Assembly: GCA_910585635.1 (NCBI GenBank) | Contig: CAJUFE010000047.1 | Location: forward strand, 1 to 36,491 | Length of the DNA: 36,491 nt | Source of the DNA: an uncultured Lachnospiraceae bacterium | Lineage (GTDB): Bacteria > Bacillota > Clostridia > Lachnospirales > Lachnospiraceae | Direction: 5' to 3' | Shown: positions 15,877 to 24,291 of the stretch, piece after piece | How the letters are laid out: the number at the start of each line of letters is the position of its first letter | Position numbering within the stretch: the first letter of the stretch is position 1 | Translations under genes and position numbers: made by a program | The notes under the pieces: model-generated | Database searches by the model: none | What the model was told of the DNA's origin: nothing | What the model saw: the letters and a program-made list of their open reading frames with translations, nothing else

Positions 15877-17364
15877 TCAGCCCATGCATGGATGGCAGTG
15901 ACCATAGGCATCCATGCAATCCTCCTCAGGGTTTTTCATGCACAGATGGACGGCGGCCTTTTTAAAGGTCAGGGGGAGCGCCAGGATGTTCGGCTCCGGC
16001 CCCACGATCTTACTTTTAGCATCCTCTAAGGCTTCCTCGAAGGTGGCTCTGGTCTTTAAGCCCATCCCTCTGGCATAGCCCGGCTCCTGGGCGCCTACGA
16101 TATAGATGGCGCTGGTGTTCATCTCCGCGATGTGGCCGCAGGAGATCATGCTGAAGCCGTGGAAGGGATGGAAGGCATTGGTGAACCGGTATTTCCGGAT
16201 ATACTCCTCATTGGTGGCAAAATACTCGCCGTAGCGGTCCATATCCGGCAGGATATCCATGTAGTCGTGCTGGAACAGATCGTACATCTCCCGGATATAG
16301 GGCCATTTCTCGTCGTGGAAAAAGCCGTTGCACAGAGAGGAGCAGATGATCACGCACCGGTCGCTCATGACCCGCTTGAAGCGGAGCACCTGGGCGCTGA
16401 GGGCCTGCATCATCATGATCGGGTTCGTCCCCATGCCGTCGCCGTAGTGGAATTTCTGGGGCATGCCAAAGACCAGCACATCGTACTTTTTCTCTGCCCA
16501 ATGGACATAGGTCCTCTTGTCGGCCACCTTCCAGCTCATGGGCATCATCTCCTTGGCATAGCCGGAGAAGATGGCGATCTGCCGGGAGCTGGTGTCTAAG
16601 ACCGCGTCACAGCAGAAGAAGGGATGGCCCATCTTCTCTTCCATGTGCATGCTGATCTCGTCAAATTTGCTGCGCATCAGACTGCCGCCGTTCACTGGCG
16701 TGAAGTCCGGCCGGTGCATCACTGCCGGTACATGGTGGCTGGCGATGCTCTTCCAGTTGGTGATCCCGGTGGCGCTGTGCTTATAGCCGCCGGAGTAACC
16801 GCCGTAGGGGTTCCCCTGTACATGGCCGATCAGGATGGGGAGGTCGCAATCAAATACATACTTGTTCATGTAGACCGGATCGCCCCGCCGGGTGGTCCCC
16901 AGGTCCACCATGTGCGCCTCGTCCTCACTGTCATGGCTGATGATCTGCCCGGTGGGCCAGAAGGCGTCGGTCAGCTCTGGGCCTAAGATCGCCCGCACAT
17001 CCGCCTCCGTGCTCCTGGGATGCAGGCCGTTGGAGATGATGAAGAGGATGTCCTTTTTCTCCACACCGGCACGGTACAGCTCTTCCAGTATGTAATGGAT
17101 GCTCAGCTTCCGGTGGCTGGTGGGCTGTTCCCCGCCCTTTACCCGGTCCGGCACGATGATCGTGACGGTGGACCCTTTATGGGCCAGCTCTAGGAGCCGG
17201 GGCATCCCGATCGGGTGGGCAAGGCTTTCTAAGTAGGCATCCTTTAGCTGATCCTCCGGGATATGATCCGGATCTGCCACCGTCTCCCCGGGGATAAATA
17301 CATCGGTGGTATCCGGGAGCTCCGCTCCCATGGTCCCATGTCCATATTCAAATTCCAGTCTCAT
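15877..17364 (-). CDS. LarA-family nickel-dependent racemase/epimerase
   Basis: This 495-residue protein resembles lactate racemase LarA, which uses the nickel-pincer nucleotide cofactor to invert alpha-hydroxy acids. The matching elements are VPDRVKGG (Arg of the substrate/cofactor site), SNGLHPRST (catalytic-His region), IGHVQGNPYGGYSGGYKHSATG (second His and the Lys that binds the pincer cofactor) and SIASHHVPAVMH (candidate Ni-ligand His). Family members act on lactate, malate, gluconate and other hydroxy acids. GGYSGGYK differs from the LarA GGRK, suggesting a different substrate. The start at 17364 has GGAGGAAGAG directly before it; an ATG 12 bases upstream is part of that SD. The cofactor-making larB, larC and larE genes are not in the window. 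It ends 10 bases before the TSUP exporter. Confidence 0.85.
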   Translation of the reverse strand: MRLEFEYGHGTMGAELPDTTDVFIPGETVADPDHIPEDQLKDAYLESLAHPIGMPRLLELAHKGSTVTIIVPDRVKGGEQPTSHRKLSIHYILEELYRAGVEKKDILFIISNGLHPRSTEADVRAILGPELTDAFWPTGQIISHDSEDEAHMVDLGTTRRGDPVYMNKYVFDCDLPILIGHVQGNPYGGYSGGYKHSATGITNWKSIASHHVPAVMHRPDFTPVNGGSLMRSKFDEISMHMEEKMGHPFFCCDAVLDTSSRQIAIFSGYAKEMMPMSWKVADKRTYVHWAEKKYDVLVFGMPQKFHYGDGMGTNPIMMMQALSAQVLRFKRVMSDRCVIICSSLCNGFFHDEKWPYIREMYDLFQHDYMDILPDMDRYGEYFATNEEYIRKYRFTNAFHPFHGFSMISCGHIAEMNTSAIYIVGAQEPGYARGMGLKTRATFEEALEDAKSKIVGPEPNILALPLTFKKAAVHLCMKNPEEDCMDAYGHCHPCMG

Positions 17365-17399
17365 CTCTTCCTCCATTCTCCGTTGGTCCTATACTGCCA

Positions 17400-18248
17400 T
17401 CAGGTACAGCGCGCCGCCTCCATATAGATCCGGATGATCTCTAAGTACTCCTCCGGGTAAAAGCCGATCTCCCCGCCAAACCTGGTCAGAGCGATCAGGC
17501 CGCCGTCGATCTCCTTGATGGACGCCAGCATCTGGGCGTTCTCCTGCTTTAAGCCGCCCCCGTATACGATATCCATGCCGCCGGTCTCCTCCTTGACAAA
17601 ACGGGCGATCATGGTGATATGCTCTTTTCCGGCCGGGGTCTTTCCCGGCCCGATCGACCAGACCGGCTCGTAGGCGATCGTCACCATGGACTTGTCCACG
17701 CCTTTAAGGCCGATCCTAAGCTGTCTTCCCAGGACCTGCTGCCAATGCTCCAGCTCCTCGGTCTTCTCCCCGATGCAGTAGAGGACGCGCATCCCCCTCT
17801 CCAAGGCGGCCCTGACCTCCCGGGCTAAGAGCCTGTCCACCGCCTCCGGATCCTTTACACCGGCTTCCCCTAAGATCTCGGCCAGGAAGCCCCGCTCCTC
17901 GCAATGGCCTACGATCACAGCCTCACAGCCGGCGGCGGCCATGGCTGCCGCCGGACGGCCGGTGGTGAACGCGCCGAAGTTCCCTCCGGGCCGGACATCG
18001 GCGCGGGCCACACCCTGGCATCCCACCGTCACCGGCGAGCTCTCGCCTCTGGCTCCCACCGCGCCCAAAAGGTGCAGCTCCGGGAAGAACATGGTAAAGT
18101 CCGCCTCGTCTTTTCGGTAGTGCTCTAGCTGCTCCTGGGTCGCCTTAATGATGTGCGCGCCCCAGTCCTCCAGCCTGGCGATACGGTTGACCCCGCCAAG
18201 CTCCGGCGGAACGTCGAACCGTTTCAGGTTCAGATAGATATGCTTCAT
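17400..18248 (-). CDS. Triosephosphate-isomerase family protein
   Basis: This TIM-barrel protein of about 282 residues is clearly related to triosephosphate isomerase but longer than the usual 250. Catalytic residues are conserved: N7-x-K9 at the N terminus, H115 in IVGHCEER, E194 in AYEPVWSIGPGKTP, and the phosphate-binding YGGGL at about 229-233. The N-terminal motif is NLK instead of the usual NWK, and the sequence is divergent, as in operon-specific TIM homologues such as erythrulose-phosphate isomerases. It starts at 18248 with ATGA coupling to the upstream kinase gene and a GGGGGG-rich SD; a start at 18269 is less likely. In this operon it would interconvert DHAP and glyceraldehyde 3-phosphate, or analogous C3/C4 phosphates, downstream of the aldolases. 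Confidence 0.85.
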   Translation of the reverse strand: MKHIYLNLKRFDVPPELGGVNRIARLEDWGAHIIKATQEQLEHYRKDEADFTMFFPELHLLGAVGARGESSPVTVGCQGVARADVRPGGNFGAFTTGRPAAAMAAAGCEAVIVGHCEERGFLAEILGEAGVKDPEAVDRLLAREVRAALERGMRVLYCIGEKTEELEHWQQVLGRQLRIGLKGVDKSMVTIAYEPVWSIGPGKTPAGKEHITMIARFVKEETGGMDIVYGGGLKQENAQMLASIKEIDGGLIALTRFGGEIGFYPEEYLEIIRIYMEAARCT

Positions 18249-19444
18249 CCGACCGTCCCCCCCTTCCAATATCTTTTAAAGTCCAGATAGGGCGCAGGCT
18301 CCGGGACCACCAGCGGCCGGCACCATCTGACAAAGTCCTCGGTCACATCATTCCCTTTAGGGCTGATATAGCGGTCGGGAAGGGTCTTCTCTAAGAGCAT
18401 CACCTTCTCGATCGGGATCTCCACCATGCGGATCTTGTAGGTCCCGTCCGCTGTCTCTTCTCTTTCAAATCCCACCATAACACCGGTATGTCCTTCTACG
18501 GCCAGCCGCAGGGCCTCCTGCCCTGCCAGTCTCGCCTCCTCCCGGTCGATGGGGGACTGCCAGGCGATCGAGGCCCGGCCGCACAGGCCCGGCTTTTCGC
18601 TCCTGGCCTTGATGCCTAAGCGTTTTACCACCAGGTTGGCCAGATGGGCGCTCACGTCCCCGTAGTAGACGGCCCGGTCGGTCTTAAAGATCGGGTCCAC
18701 GATCGGGGTCCCGTCCTCCTTCTTTAAGCCCTCGCTCACCACCACCACGACCCCGCCCAGCCGGTCGTACAGCGCTTTTACATCCTTCAGGAACGCCTCC
18801 TCATCAAAGGGGCGCTCCGGTGTGTAGATCAGATGGGGAGCGTCCCCTGCACGCTCTCTGGCTAAGGCCGAGGAGGCGGTGATCCATCCCGCGTTCCTCC
18901 CTAAAGCCTCGATCACGCACACATGGATGGGCAGGGACTTGACATCCTCCGCCACCTCCCGGACCGTGGCGGCCAGATACCTTGCCGCGCTCCCGAAGCC
19001 GGGGGTATGGTCCGTGATGGCGATATCATTATCGATGGTCTTGGGGATCCCCACTACCTTGATCGTCTTGTATCCGGCATCCACACAGGCCTGGTAGATC
19101 TTCCCGCAGGTATCCATGGTGCCGTTCCCGCCGTTAGGGAGGAGATACCGGATCTGATAGCGTTCTAAGATCTCGGGGATCTTCCGGTAATCCTCTTCTG
19201 TCACCGGATAGCGGGAGGAGCCGATCGCGCTCCCTGGAGTATGGAGGAGACGTTTTTTCTGCTCCTCCTCAAAGGGGGATAGATCCAGCAGGCGTTCTGC
19301 CACGATCCCCTCCATCCCGCCGATCGCCCCGTATACCGCCCCGATCGCCGGATAGGCCTCTGCCGCCTTTAAGACCCCATAAAGCGAAGCGTTCATCACA
19401 GCCGTAGGGCCTCCGCCGTGTACGACTAACACATTATCGCTCAT
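18245..19444 (-). CDS. PFK-A superfamily sugar-phosphate kinase (ATP- or PPi-dependent)
   Basis: This 399-residue protein belongs to the phosphofructokinase superfamily and is closest in pattern to PPi-PFK-type sequences. The N-terminal GGGPTAVMN loop, GGNGT at 105-109 and catalytic PKTIDND at 134-140 are visible, as is ALGRNAGWIT. The equivalents of E. coli PFK 104 and 124, which track donor choice, are G108 and K135. Gly at the first is seen in ATP enzymes and Lys at the second in PPi enzymes; this mixed pair is also known from ATP-dependent trypanosomal PFK. The usual acidic residue of GGDGS is Asn here. It overlaps the aldolase stop by 11 bases and couples to the TIM-family gene. The substrate may be fructose 6-phosphate or an analogue. 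Confidence 0.88.
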   Translation of the reverse strand: MSDNVLVVHGGGPTAVMNASLYGVLKAAEAYPAIGAVYGAIGGMEGIVAERLLDLSPFEEEQKKRLLHTPGSAIGSSRYPVTEEDYRKIPEILERYQIRYLLPNGGNGTMDTCGKIYQACVDAGYKTIKVVGIPKTIDNDIAITDHTPGFGSAARYLAATVREVAEDVKSLPIHVCVIEALGRNAGWITASSALARERAGDAPHLIYTPERPFDEEAFLKDVKALYDRLGGVVVVVSEGLKKEDGTPIVDPIFKTDRAVYYGDVSAHLANLVVKRLGIKARSEKPGLCGRASIAWQSPIDREEARLAGQEALRLAVEGHTGVMVGFEREETADGTYKIRMVEIPIEKVMLLEKTLPDRYISPKGNDVTEDFVRWCRPLVVPEPAPYLDFKRYWKGGTVG

Positions 19445-20591
19445 TTTTCTGATAAAACTCCTTCATCTCTTCTAATGTCCTGCATTGTACCAGGGGCGCC
19501 TTTCCGAAGGAACCAAACTGGACGATCAAGGTCCCCACTACCTCCTTCACGCCGCGCTCGATGCAGTCCGTGATCTTCGCCGTATCCTGGTCTAAGACCT
19601 CCCCGGTCATCACCGTATCCATGATCGGAGGGAGGAACAGGCGCGGGTCGAACTTATCCTTGTCCGCCTCCAGCAAGCGGTAGATCTCTCCCACAGAGCC
19701 GCTGCGCCGTAAAGCCTCTTCATCCCTGAACAGCTCCTTCATGTTCCTGGTCACGGCCAGACGGATATCCGTGTCCACATTGATCTTATTGATCCCGCAG
19801 CGGATCGCCGCCTTCAGCTCTTCCATGGGGATCCCATGGGCGCCTTTTATCGCCCCGCCCAGGGCATTGATCTCCTCCACGATATAGGCGGGCACAGTGG
19901 AGGAGCCATGGGAGACCAGACCTCCCCAGATCCCCTCATGGTCCATACATTCCCGGATCGCCGCCGGGATCTGCAGGCAGAGCTTTACATCCTTTCCCTT
20001 GGACGCGCCGTGCATGGTCCCGTAGGAGATGGCCAGGGCGTCCACGCCGGTCTTCTTAAAAAACTCCACTGCCCGCAAGGGATTGGTATAGGTGGAGCCG
20101 GCGGCAAAGACATGGTCTTCCACCCCGGCCAGGACGCCCAGCTCTCCCTCCACGCTGACCCCTTCGGCATGGGCGTAGCGCACCACCTCTCTGGTCAGCT
20201 CCACATTCTCATCAAAGGGGAGGGAGGAGCCGTCGATCATCACCGAGGTGTACCCGCCGTCGATGGCCGCCTTGCAGGAATCAAAGTCTTTCCCGTGGTC
20301 TAGATGCAGCACCACCGGGATGGACGCGTTCTCTCCGTACTTCTTTACCGCGTCCGCGATCCGTTTTGCCCCTCTTTTCTTATCCTCCAGCGTCGCGTGG
20401 ACAAAGTCCGTGCATCCGCCCATAAACCCATTTGCCAGATCCGCTCCCTGGAGGATGGCCGGCGAACGGAACATCTCATGTACCTCGATCGCGGCCTTTG
20501 CCTGGGCCACCGCGTTGACGTTGAACGCGCCCTGTCCGTACCCATAGCGGGCGGCAGCGTCGATGACCGGCCGCAATGAAACTAATGCCAT
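19434..20591 (-). CDS. Class II fructose-bisphosphate-type aldolase, long form
   Basis: This 385-residue zinc-dependent aldolase is of the class II fructose/tagatose-bisphosphate group. Metal and catalytic residues are in place: HLDHG (D98 catalytic, H99 zinc), E149 in EGELG, H194 in GTMHGASKG and H228 in VSHGSS, with the phosphate-binding GINKINVDTDIR. The C-terminal extension of about 60 residues (MDTVMTGEVLDQDTAKITDC onward) makes it longer than the roughly 285-residue GatY/KbaY type and resembles the class IIB long forms. The family cleaves a ketose 1-phosphate or bisphosphate to DHAP plus an aldehyde. It is translationally linked to the kinase gene, which it precedes, so the kinase product is its probable substrate. 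Confidence 0.9.
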   Translation of the reverse strand: MALVSLRPVIDAAARYGYGQGAFNVNAVAQAKAAIEVHEMFRSPAILQGADLANGFMGGCTDFVHATLEDKKRGAKRIADAVKKYGENASIPVVLHLDHGKDFDSCKAAIDGGYTSVMIDGSSLPFDENVELTREVVRYAHAEGVSVEGELGVLAGVEDHVFAAGSTYTNPLRAVEFFKKTGVDALAISYGTMHGASKGKDVKLCLQIPAAIRECMDHEGIWGGLVSHGSSTVPAYIVEEINALGGAIKGAHGIPMEELKAAIRCGINKINVDTDIRLAVTRNMKELFRDEEALRRSGSVGEIYRLLEADKDKFDPRLFLPPIMDTVMTGEVLDQDTAKITDCIERGVKEVVGTLIVQFGSFGKAPLVQCRTLEEMKEFYQKNER

Positions 20592-20626
20592 ATCGATCCC
20601 TTACCTTTCTCCTGTATGCACTGCCA

Positions 20627-20658
20627 CAGCCCGGCCAGCAGACCGGCTGTCCGGGCTG
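20627..20658 (-). other. Intercistronic hairpin between the two aldolase genes
   Basis: CAGCCCGG and CCGGGCTG form an 8-bp perfect stem with an internal GC-rich loop. No T-run follows. It lies in the 128-bp gap between the aldolase genes and could act in mRNA processing or stability. Confidence 0.45.
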
Positions 20659-20719
20659 ACGTGACCCACGCCAGCCCTGCGGACCATGGCCGATCTCTCC
20701 CGGCCTGTCCTGTATGCCC

Positions 20720-21574
20720 CTACGCCTTCCCTTCGGAACCGGCCAGCCGGATGATCTCCTTGATATCCTCCCGCAGCCGCCCTTCCGCGTAGGCGGACAG
20801 CTTCCAGGCATGGCCGCCGTCCTTCCCCTGCGCTAAGCCTTCCTTCAGATAGTCCACATAGCTGCAGCGGACCTGGGTCCCGAAATTGATCTTCGCCACG
20901 CCGCTCTTTATGGCCCGGGCGATCAGCGCCTCGTCCATCCCGGTACACCCGTGGAGGACAAAGGGGATGTCCGTGAACGCCCGGCAGGCCTCTAAGACCT
21001 CCACATGGATATCCACCGGCCCCTTGTAGAAGCCGTGGGCGTTGCCGATGCCGATGGCGAGGGAGTCCGGATGGCAGGCCGAAAGGTACTGCCGGACCAC
21101 CTCAGGGTCGGCGATGTTGGATGCCCCTGTACAGTGTCCCTGCTCGTCCAGACGGGCCAGCTCGCCGATCTCCGCCTCTAAGGGGACCTCAAAGGCCCGG
21201 CACACCTGCGCCACCTCCTCCGTCCTCCTGGCATTTTCCTCCACCGGGTAGGCGGAGCCATCGTACATGATGGAGGTGAAGCCCAGCTTCAGCATCTCCA
21301 TGCAACGCGCAAAGCTATCCCCATGGTCTAAGTGGATCGCCACCGGCACGGACACCTTCTCGGCCATCCATCTTGCGGTCTCGAAGAACCAGTCATGGCC
21401 GGAATAGGCGCCTGTGGATACATAGTGGGCTAAGATCACCGGGGACTTAAGCTCCTCCGCCGCCATACAGACGGCCCGGATGATATCATAGGTGCCGCCC
21501 TGGGTGTTGATCGCCGGGATGGCGTAGCCGCCCTTATAGGCCTTCTCCATCATCGCAAAGCTTGTGGTCAGCAT
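20720..21574 (-). CDS. Class II aldolase, GatY/KbaY-like short form
   Basis: This 284-residue class II aldolase is the length of tagatose-bisphosphate or ketose-bisphosphate aldolases. AIHLDHG (D83 catalytic, H84 zinc), GNAHGFYKG (H180) and VLHGCTG (H208) give the zinc site, and AKINFGTQVR the phosphate loop. It is only distantly similar to the neighbouring 385-residue aldolase, so the two are not a recent duplication and probably differ in substrate or stereochemistry. GGAGG sits 7 bases before ATG, 13 bases after the alcohol-dehydrogenase stop. Its place directly after the two oxidoreductases suggests it may act on their product. Confidence 0.88.
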   Translation of the reverse strand: MLTTSFAMMEKAYKGGYAIPAINTQGGTYDIIRAVCMAAEELKSPVILAHYVSTGAYSGHDWFFETARWMAEKVSVPVAIHLDHGDSFARCMEMLKLGFTSIMYDGSAYPVEENARRTEEVAQVCRAFEVPLEAEIGELARLDEQGHCTGASNIADPEVVRQYLSACHPDSLAIGIGNAHGFYKGPVDIHVEVLEACRAFTDIPFVLHGCTGMDEALIARAIKSGVAKINFGTQVRCSYVDYLKEGLAQGKDGGHAWKLSAYAEGRLREDIKEIIRLAGSEGKA

Positions 21575-21587
21575 GTCCAGCCTCCTC

Positions 21588-22604
21588 TCAGATCTTCACC
21601 ACGACCTTTAGATACTCCGACGGCGCTTTGATCATATCCTGGATGGTGGCCTCCACCTCCTCCAGACCGATCACCTTGGTGATCAGGGCGTCTGCCGGGA
21701 TCTTCCCCTCCTGGACCAGACGGATCGCCTCCGGGAATTTTCCATTGGAATTCCGGGAAGGACAGATATCGATCTCCTTCTGGGTCATGCGGACCGTGTT
21801 GATCGCTACCGGCTCATGGGGCCATCCCACCAGGGCGATCCTGGCGCCGTGGCACACATAGTCGTGCATCTTCTCTAAGATCACCGGCGCTCCGGTGCAG
21901 TCGATCATGGCCTCCGGCAGCTTCCCATGGGTCACTTCCTTCAGATAGTCCTCTATGCCGCCCTCTCTTGAGTTAAAGGTATAGGGGATGCCATGTCCCT
22001 TGGCATAGTCCAGACGCGCCTGGATCACATCTATCAGGATCGGGGTGGCCCCCTTGTCGATGCAGGCGAAGGAGGCCATGAGCCCGATCACCCCAGCGCC
22101 AAAGACCACCACATGCTCCCCGGCCTTCACCCTGGCCCGGGACGCGCCGTGGAGGCCGATGGTGAAAGGCTCTACCAGCGCCGCGTGTGTAAAAGACAGA
22201 TCATCCGGCAGCTTATAGAGGAGCTGGACCGGATGGAGGAAATACTCCGTCATCATCCCGTCCTTATGCACGCCGCAGACCCGGATATCCGCACAGTTGT
22301 TAAAACGCCCTTCCGCGCACATATGGCATTTATTACAGGGCACATAGGGCTCCAGGGCTACCCGGTCCCCCACCTTTAAGCCCTTCTCATTCTCTTCGAT
22401 CTCCTCGATCACCCCTACGCCTTCATGGCCCAGTCCGTTGATCGGGTAGCGCATGGTAGGGTTCACCCCCCGGTACGCGGTCACATCGGAGCCGCAGATC
22501 CCGCACATCTCCATCCGGATCAGCGCCTGCCCGGGGACCAGCTCAGGCTTTGGGAATTCCTTGATCTTAAGTTTTCCAGGTGCATCGATACATAATGTCC
22601 GCAT
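21588..22604 (-). CDS. Zinc-dependent alcohol/polyol dehydrogenase (MDR family)
   Basis: This 338-residue medium-chain dehydrogenase is of the sorbitol/threonine/galactonate dehydrogenase type. The catalytic zinc site is C37 (CGICGSD), H60-E61 (GLGHEGVG) and probably E145. The structural zinc cysteines are C90, C93, C96 and C104. The Rossmann motif GAGVIG is at 169-174. The family oxidises secondary hydroxyls of polyols and sugar acids with NAD(P). Its start overlaps the SDR stop as TGATG, with AAGGAGGAAG in front, so the two oxidoreductases are translationally coupled. They may work in sequence, for example oxidising and re-reducing neighbouring carbons to invert a stereocentre, or one may reduce the aldehyde product of the aldolases. 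Confidence 0.9.
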   Translation of the reverse strand: MRTLCIDAPGKLKIKEFPKPELVPGQALIRMEMCGICGSDVTAYRGVNPTMRYPINGLGHEGVGVIEEIEENEKGLKVGDRVALEPYVPCNKCHMCAEGRFNNCADIRVCGVHKDGMMTEYFLHPVQLLYKLPDDLSFTHAALVEPFTIGLHGASRARVKAGEHVVVFGAGVIGLMASFACIDKGATPILIDVIQARLDYAKGHGIPYTFNSREGGIEDYLKEVTHGKLPEAMIDCTGAPVILEKMHDYVCHGARIALVGWPHEPVAINTVRMTQKEIDICPSRNSNGKFPEAIRLVQEGKIPADALITKVIGLEEVEATIQDMIKAPSEYLKVVVKI

Positions 22605-23407
22605 CAGTCTTCCTCCTTATCGTTCTCGCGGATATAATCCAGGGCGTCGGGCATGATCCCGGTGTTCCAGCCACCGTCCGCGAAGATGATCTGCCCCACG
22701 ATGTAATCCGACTCCTCACAGGCTAAAAAGCAGGCCAGGGACGCCACCTCTTCCACCCGGCCGAACCGGCCGATCGGCGACACGGAGAGGATCTTCTCTT
22801 CGTCTAAGATCCCCAGGCGCAGAGGCCGCTCCACCATCTCGGTCCGGATCCAGCCCGGCGCGATGGCGTTCACCTTGATCCCATAGATCGCCCACTCCGC
22901 TCCTAGCTGCTGGGTGAGGAGGTTGATCGCCCCCTTGGTGATCCCATAGGGCACCCGCCCCACATTGATCATCCGGGTGTTGCCGGAGGAGATATTGATG
23001 ATGCTCCCTCCGCCATCTTTACGCATATAGCGTCCTACCGCCTGGCAGGCGAAGAGGGGCGCCTTCATATTGATGTCGATCACCTCATCTAAGGTCTCCT
23101 CCGACAGCTTCAGTGTGGGACAGGGCCGTGCCACACCTGCGCAGTTCACCAGCACGTCGATGTGCCCGTACTCTGCATGGACCTTGTCCGCCATAGCGAA
23201 GATCGCTTTCCGGCTCCTTAGGTCGATCGGATAAAAATGGGCGGCGGCGCCGATCTTCTCCTCTGCCTGACGCCCTTCCTCCTCCAGCACATCGGCGACG
23301 ATCACCTGGGCCCCTTCCTCCGCGTATTTTTTCGCGATGCCAAAGCCGATCCCTCTGGCTGCTCCCGTGACCAGCGCCACCTTACCTTTCAGTCTGTTTC
23401 CTGACAT
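22604..23407 (-). CDS. SDR family NAD-dependent oxidoreductase
   Basis: This is a short-chain dehydrogenase of about 267 residues. TGAARGIG (14-21) is the dinucleotide loop and D39 at the end of beta-2 favours NAD over NADP. NCAG (88-91), Ser at 140-141, Y154 and K158 complete the active site. FADGGWNTG near the C terminus is typical of sugar and polyol SDRs such as gluconate 5-dehydrogenase. The start at 23407 begins the conserved Rossmann strand after a G-rich SD. A 40-residue in-frame extension to 23527 would overlap the ATPase gene and has no homologous look. It is the first enzyme gene after the transport genes. Confidence 0.9.
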   Translation of the reverse strand: MSGNRLKGKVALVTGAARGIGFGIAKKYAEEGAQVIVADVLEEEGRQAEEKIGAAAHFYPIDLRSRKAIFAMADKVHAEYGHIDVLVNCAGVARPCPTLKLSEETLDEVIDINMKAPLFACQAVGRYMRKDGGGSIINISSGNTRMINVGRVPYGITKGAINLLTQQLGAEWAIYGIKVNAIAPGWIRTEMVERPLRLGILDEEKILSVSPIGRFGRVEEVASLACFLACEESDYIVGQIIFADGGWNTGIMPDALDYIRENDKEED

Positions 23408-23517
23408 ATCCCCCCACCGATCCTTTCTGCACACTCTCGGGTACCGCCAAGATCCGGGGCCCCTTACGCGCTCTGCTCTTCCTTTTCTGCTCCCCCTCTG
23501 CTGTGCGATCCCCTGCT

Positions 23518-24273
23518 CTACCACCATTTGATCTTATCGGTGATATAGTTCCGATACTCGATGAACTTCGGGTCCGTGATGTCCCTGGGCCTGGGAAGGT
23601 CGATCATGACCTCCTCCTTGATCTTGGCTGGTTTATTGGTGAGGATCATGACCTTTTCCGCCAGATAGACCGCCTCCTCGATATTATGGGTGATAAAGAT
23701 CACCGTGCTCCCCAGCTCCTTCCAGAGACGGACCACCTCGTCCTCCAGATAGAACCGCATCTTCACATCCATCTGCCCGTAGGGCTCGTCCATCAGGAGC
23801 AGGTCCGGCTTCATGGCAAAGGACCGTCCGATGATGATCCGCTGTTCCCCGGATACGGACAGCTCGCCGGGATAGGACTTCCGGGACTCCTGGAGCCCCA
23901 TCAGGTCCAGGATCTGGTCCACTCTGGCCTTGATCTCCTCCTGGGGCAGCCGCTTGATCTTCAGCCCGTAGGCGATGTTGTCCTCCACGGTCAGCCAGGG
24001 CAGCGCACTGGGCTCCTGGAACACAAAGGAGATGTTATGTTTTCTCGGATCCGCCGGAACGCCGTCGATAAATAAGTCGCCCTCGCTGGGCATGTGGATC
24101 CTGGTGAGGCAGTTTAAGAACGTGCTCTTCCCGCATCCTGTAGGCCCCACCACGCACACGAACTCCCCTTTACGGATATTGAACGACATGTCGTCCAGCA
24201 CCAGAAGATCTCCGAACCGCTTTGTCAGATTTTTTACTTCTACCTTGATGGGTCTGCTATCTTCTCCCTGCAT
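23518..24273 (-). CDS. ABC transporter ATPase, SsuB/TauB-like (unit 1)
   Basis: This ATPase of about 251 residues belongs to the nitrate/sulfonate/taurine importer family. Walker A is GPTGCGKST and Walker B LLLMDEPYGQMD, followed by the switch His in FITHNIEEA. The signature is LSVSGEQRIIIGRSF, a departure from LSGGQ that may affect ATP-site closure. The C-terminal PRPRDITDPKF segment is typical of SsuB/TauB relatives. The start at 24273 is chosen because GGAGGGAGAT is directly before it, with an alternative ATG four codons earlier at 24285. It lies 18 bases after the second ATPase gene. With two permease genes upstream, it probably pairs with one of them. Confidence 0.9.
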   Translation of the reverse strand: MQGEDSRPIKVEVKNLTKRFGDLLVLDDMSFNIRKGEFVCVVGPTGCGKSTFLNCLTRIHMPSEGDLFIDGVPADPRKHNISFVFQEPSALPWLTVEDNIAYGLKIKRLPQEEIKARVDQILDLMGLQESRKSYPGELSVSGEQRIIIGRSFAMKPDLLLMDEPYGQMDVKMRFYLEDEVVRLWKELGSTVIFITHNIEEAVYLAEKVMILTNKPAKIKEEVMIDLPRPRDITDPKFIEYRNYITDKIKWW

Positions 24274-24291
24274 ATCTCCCTCCATCTTTTC

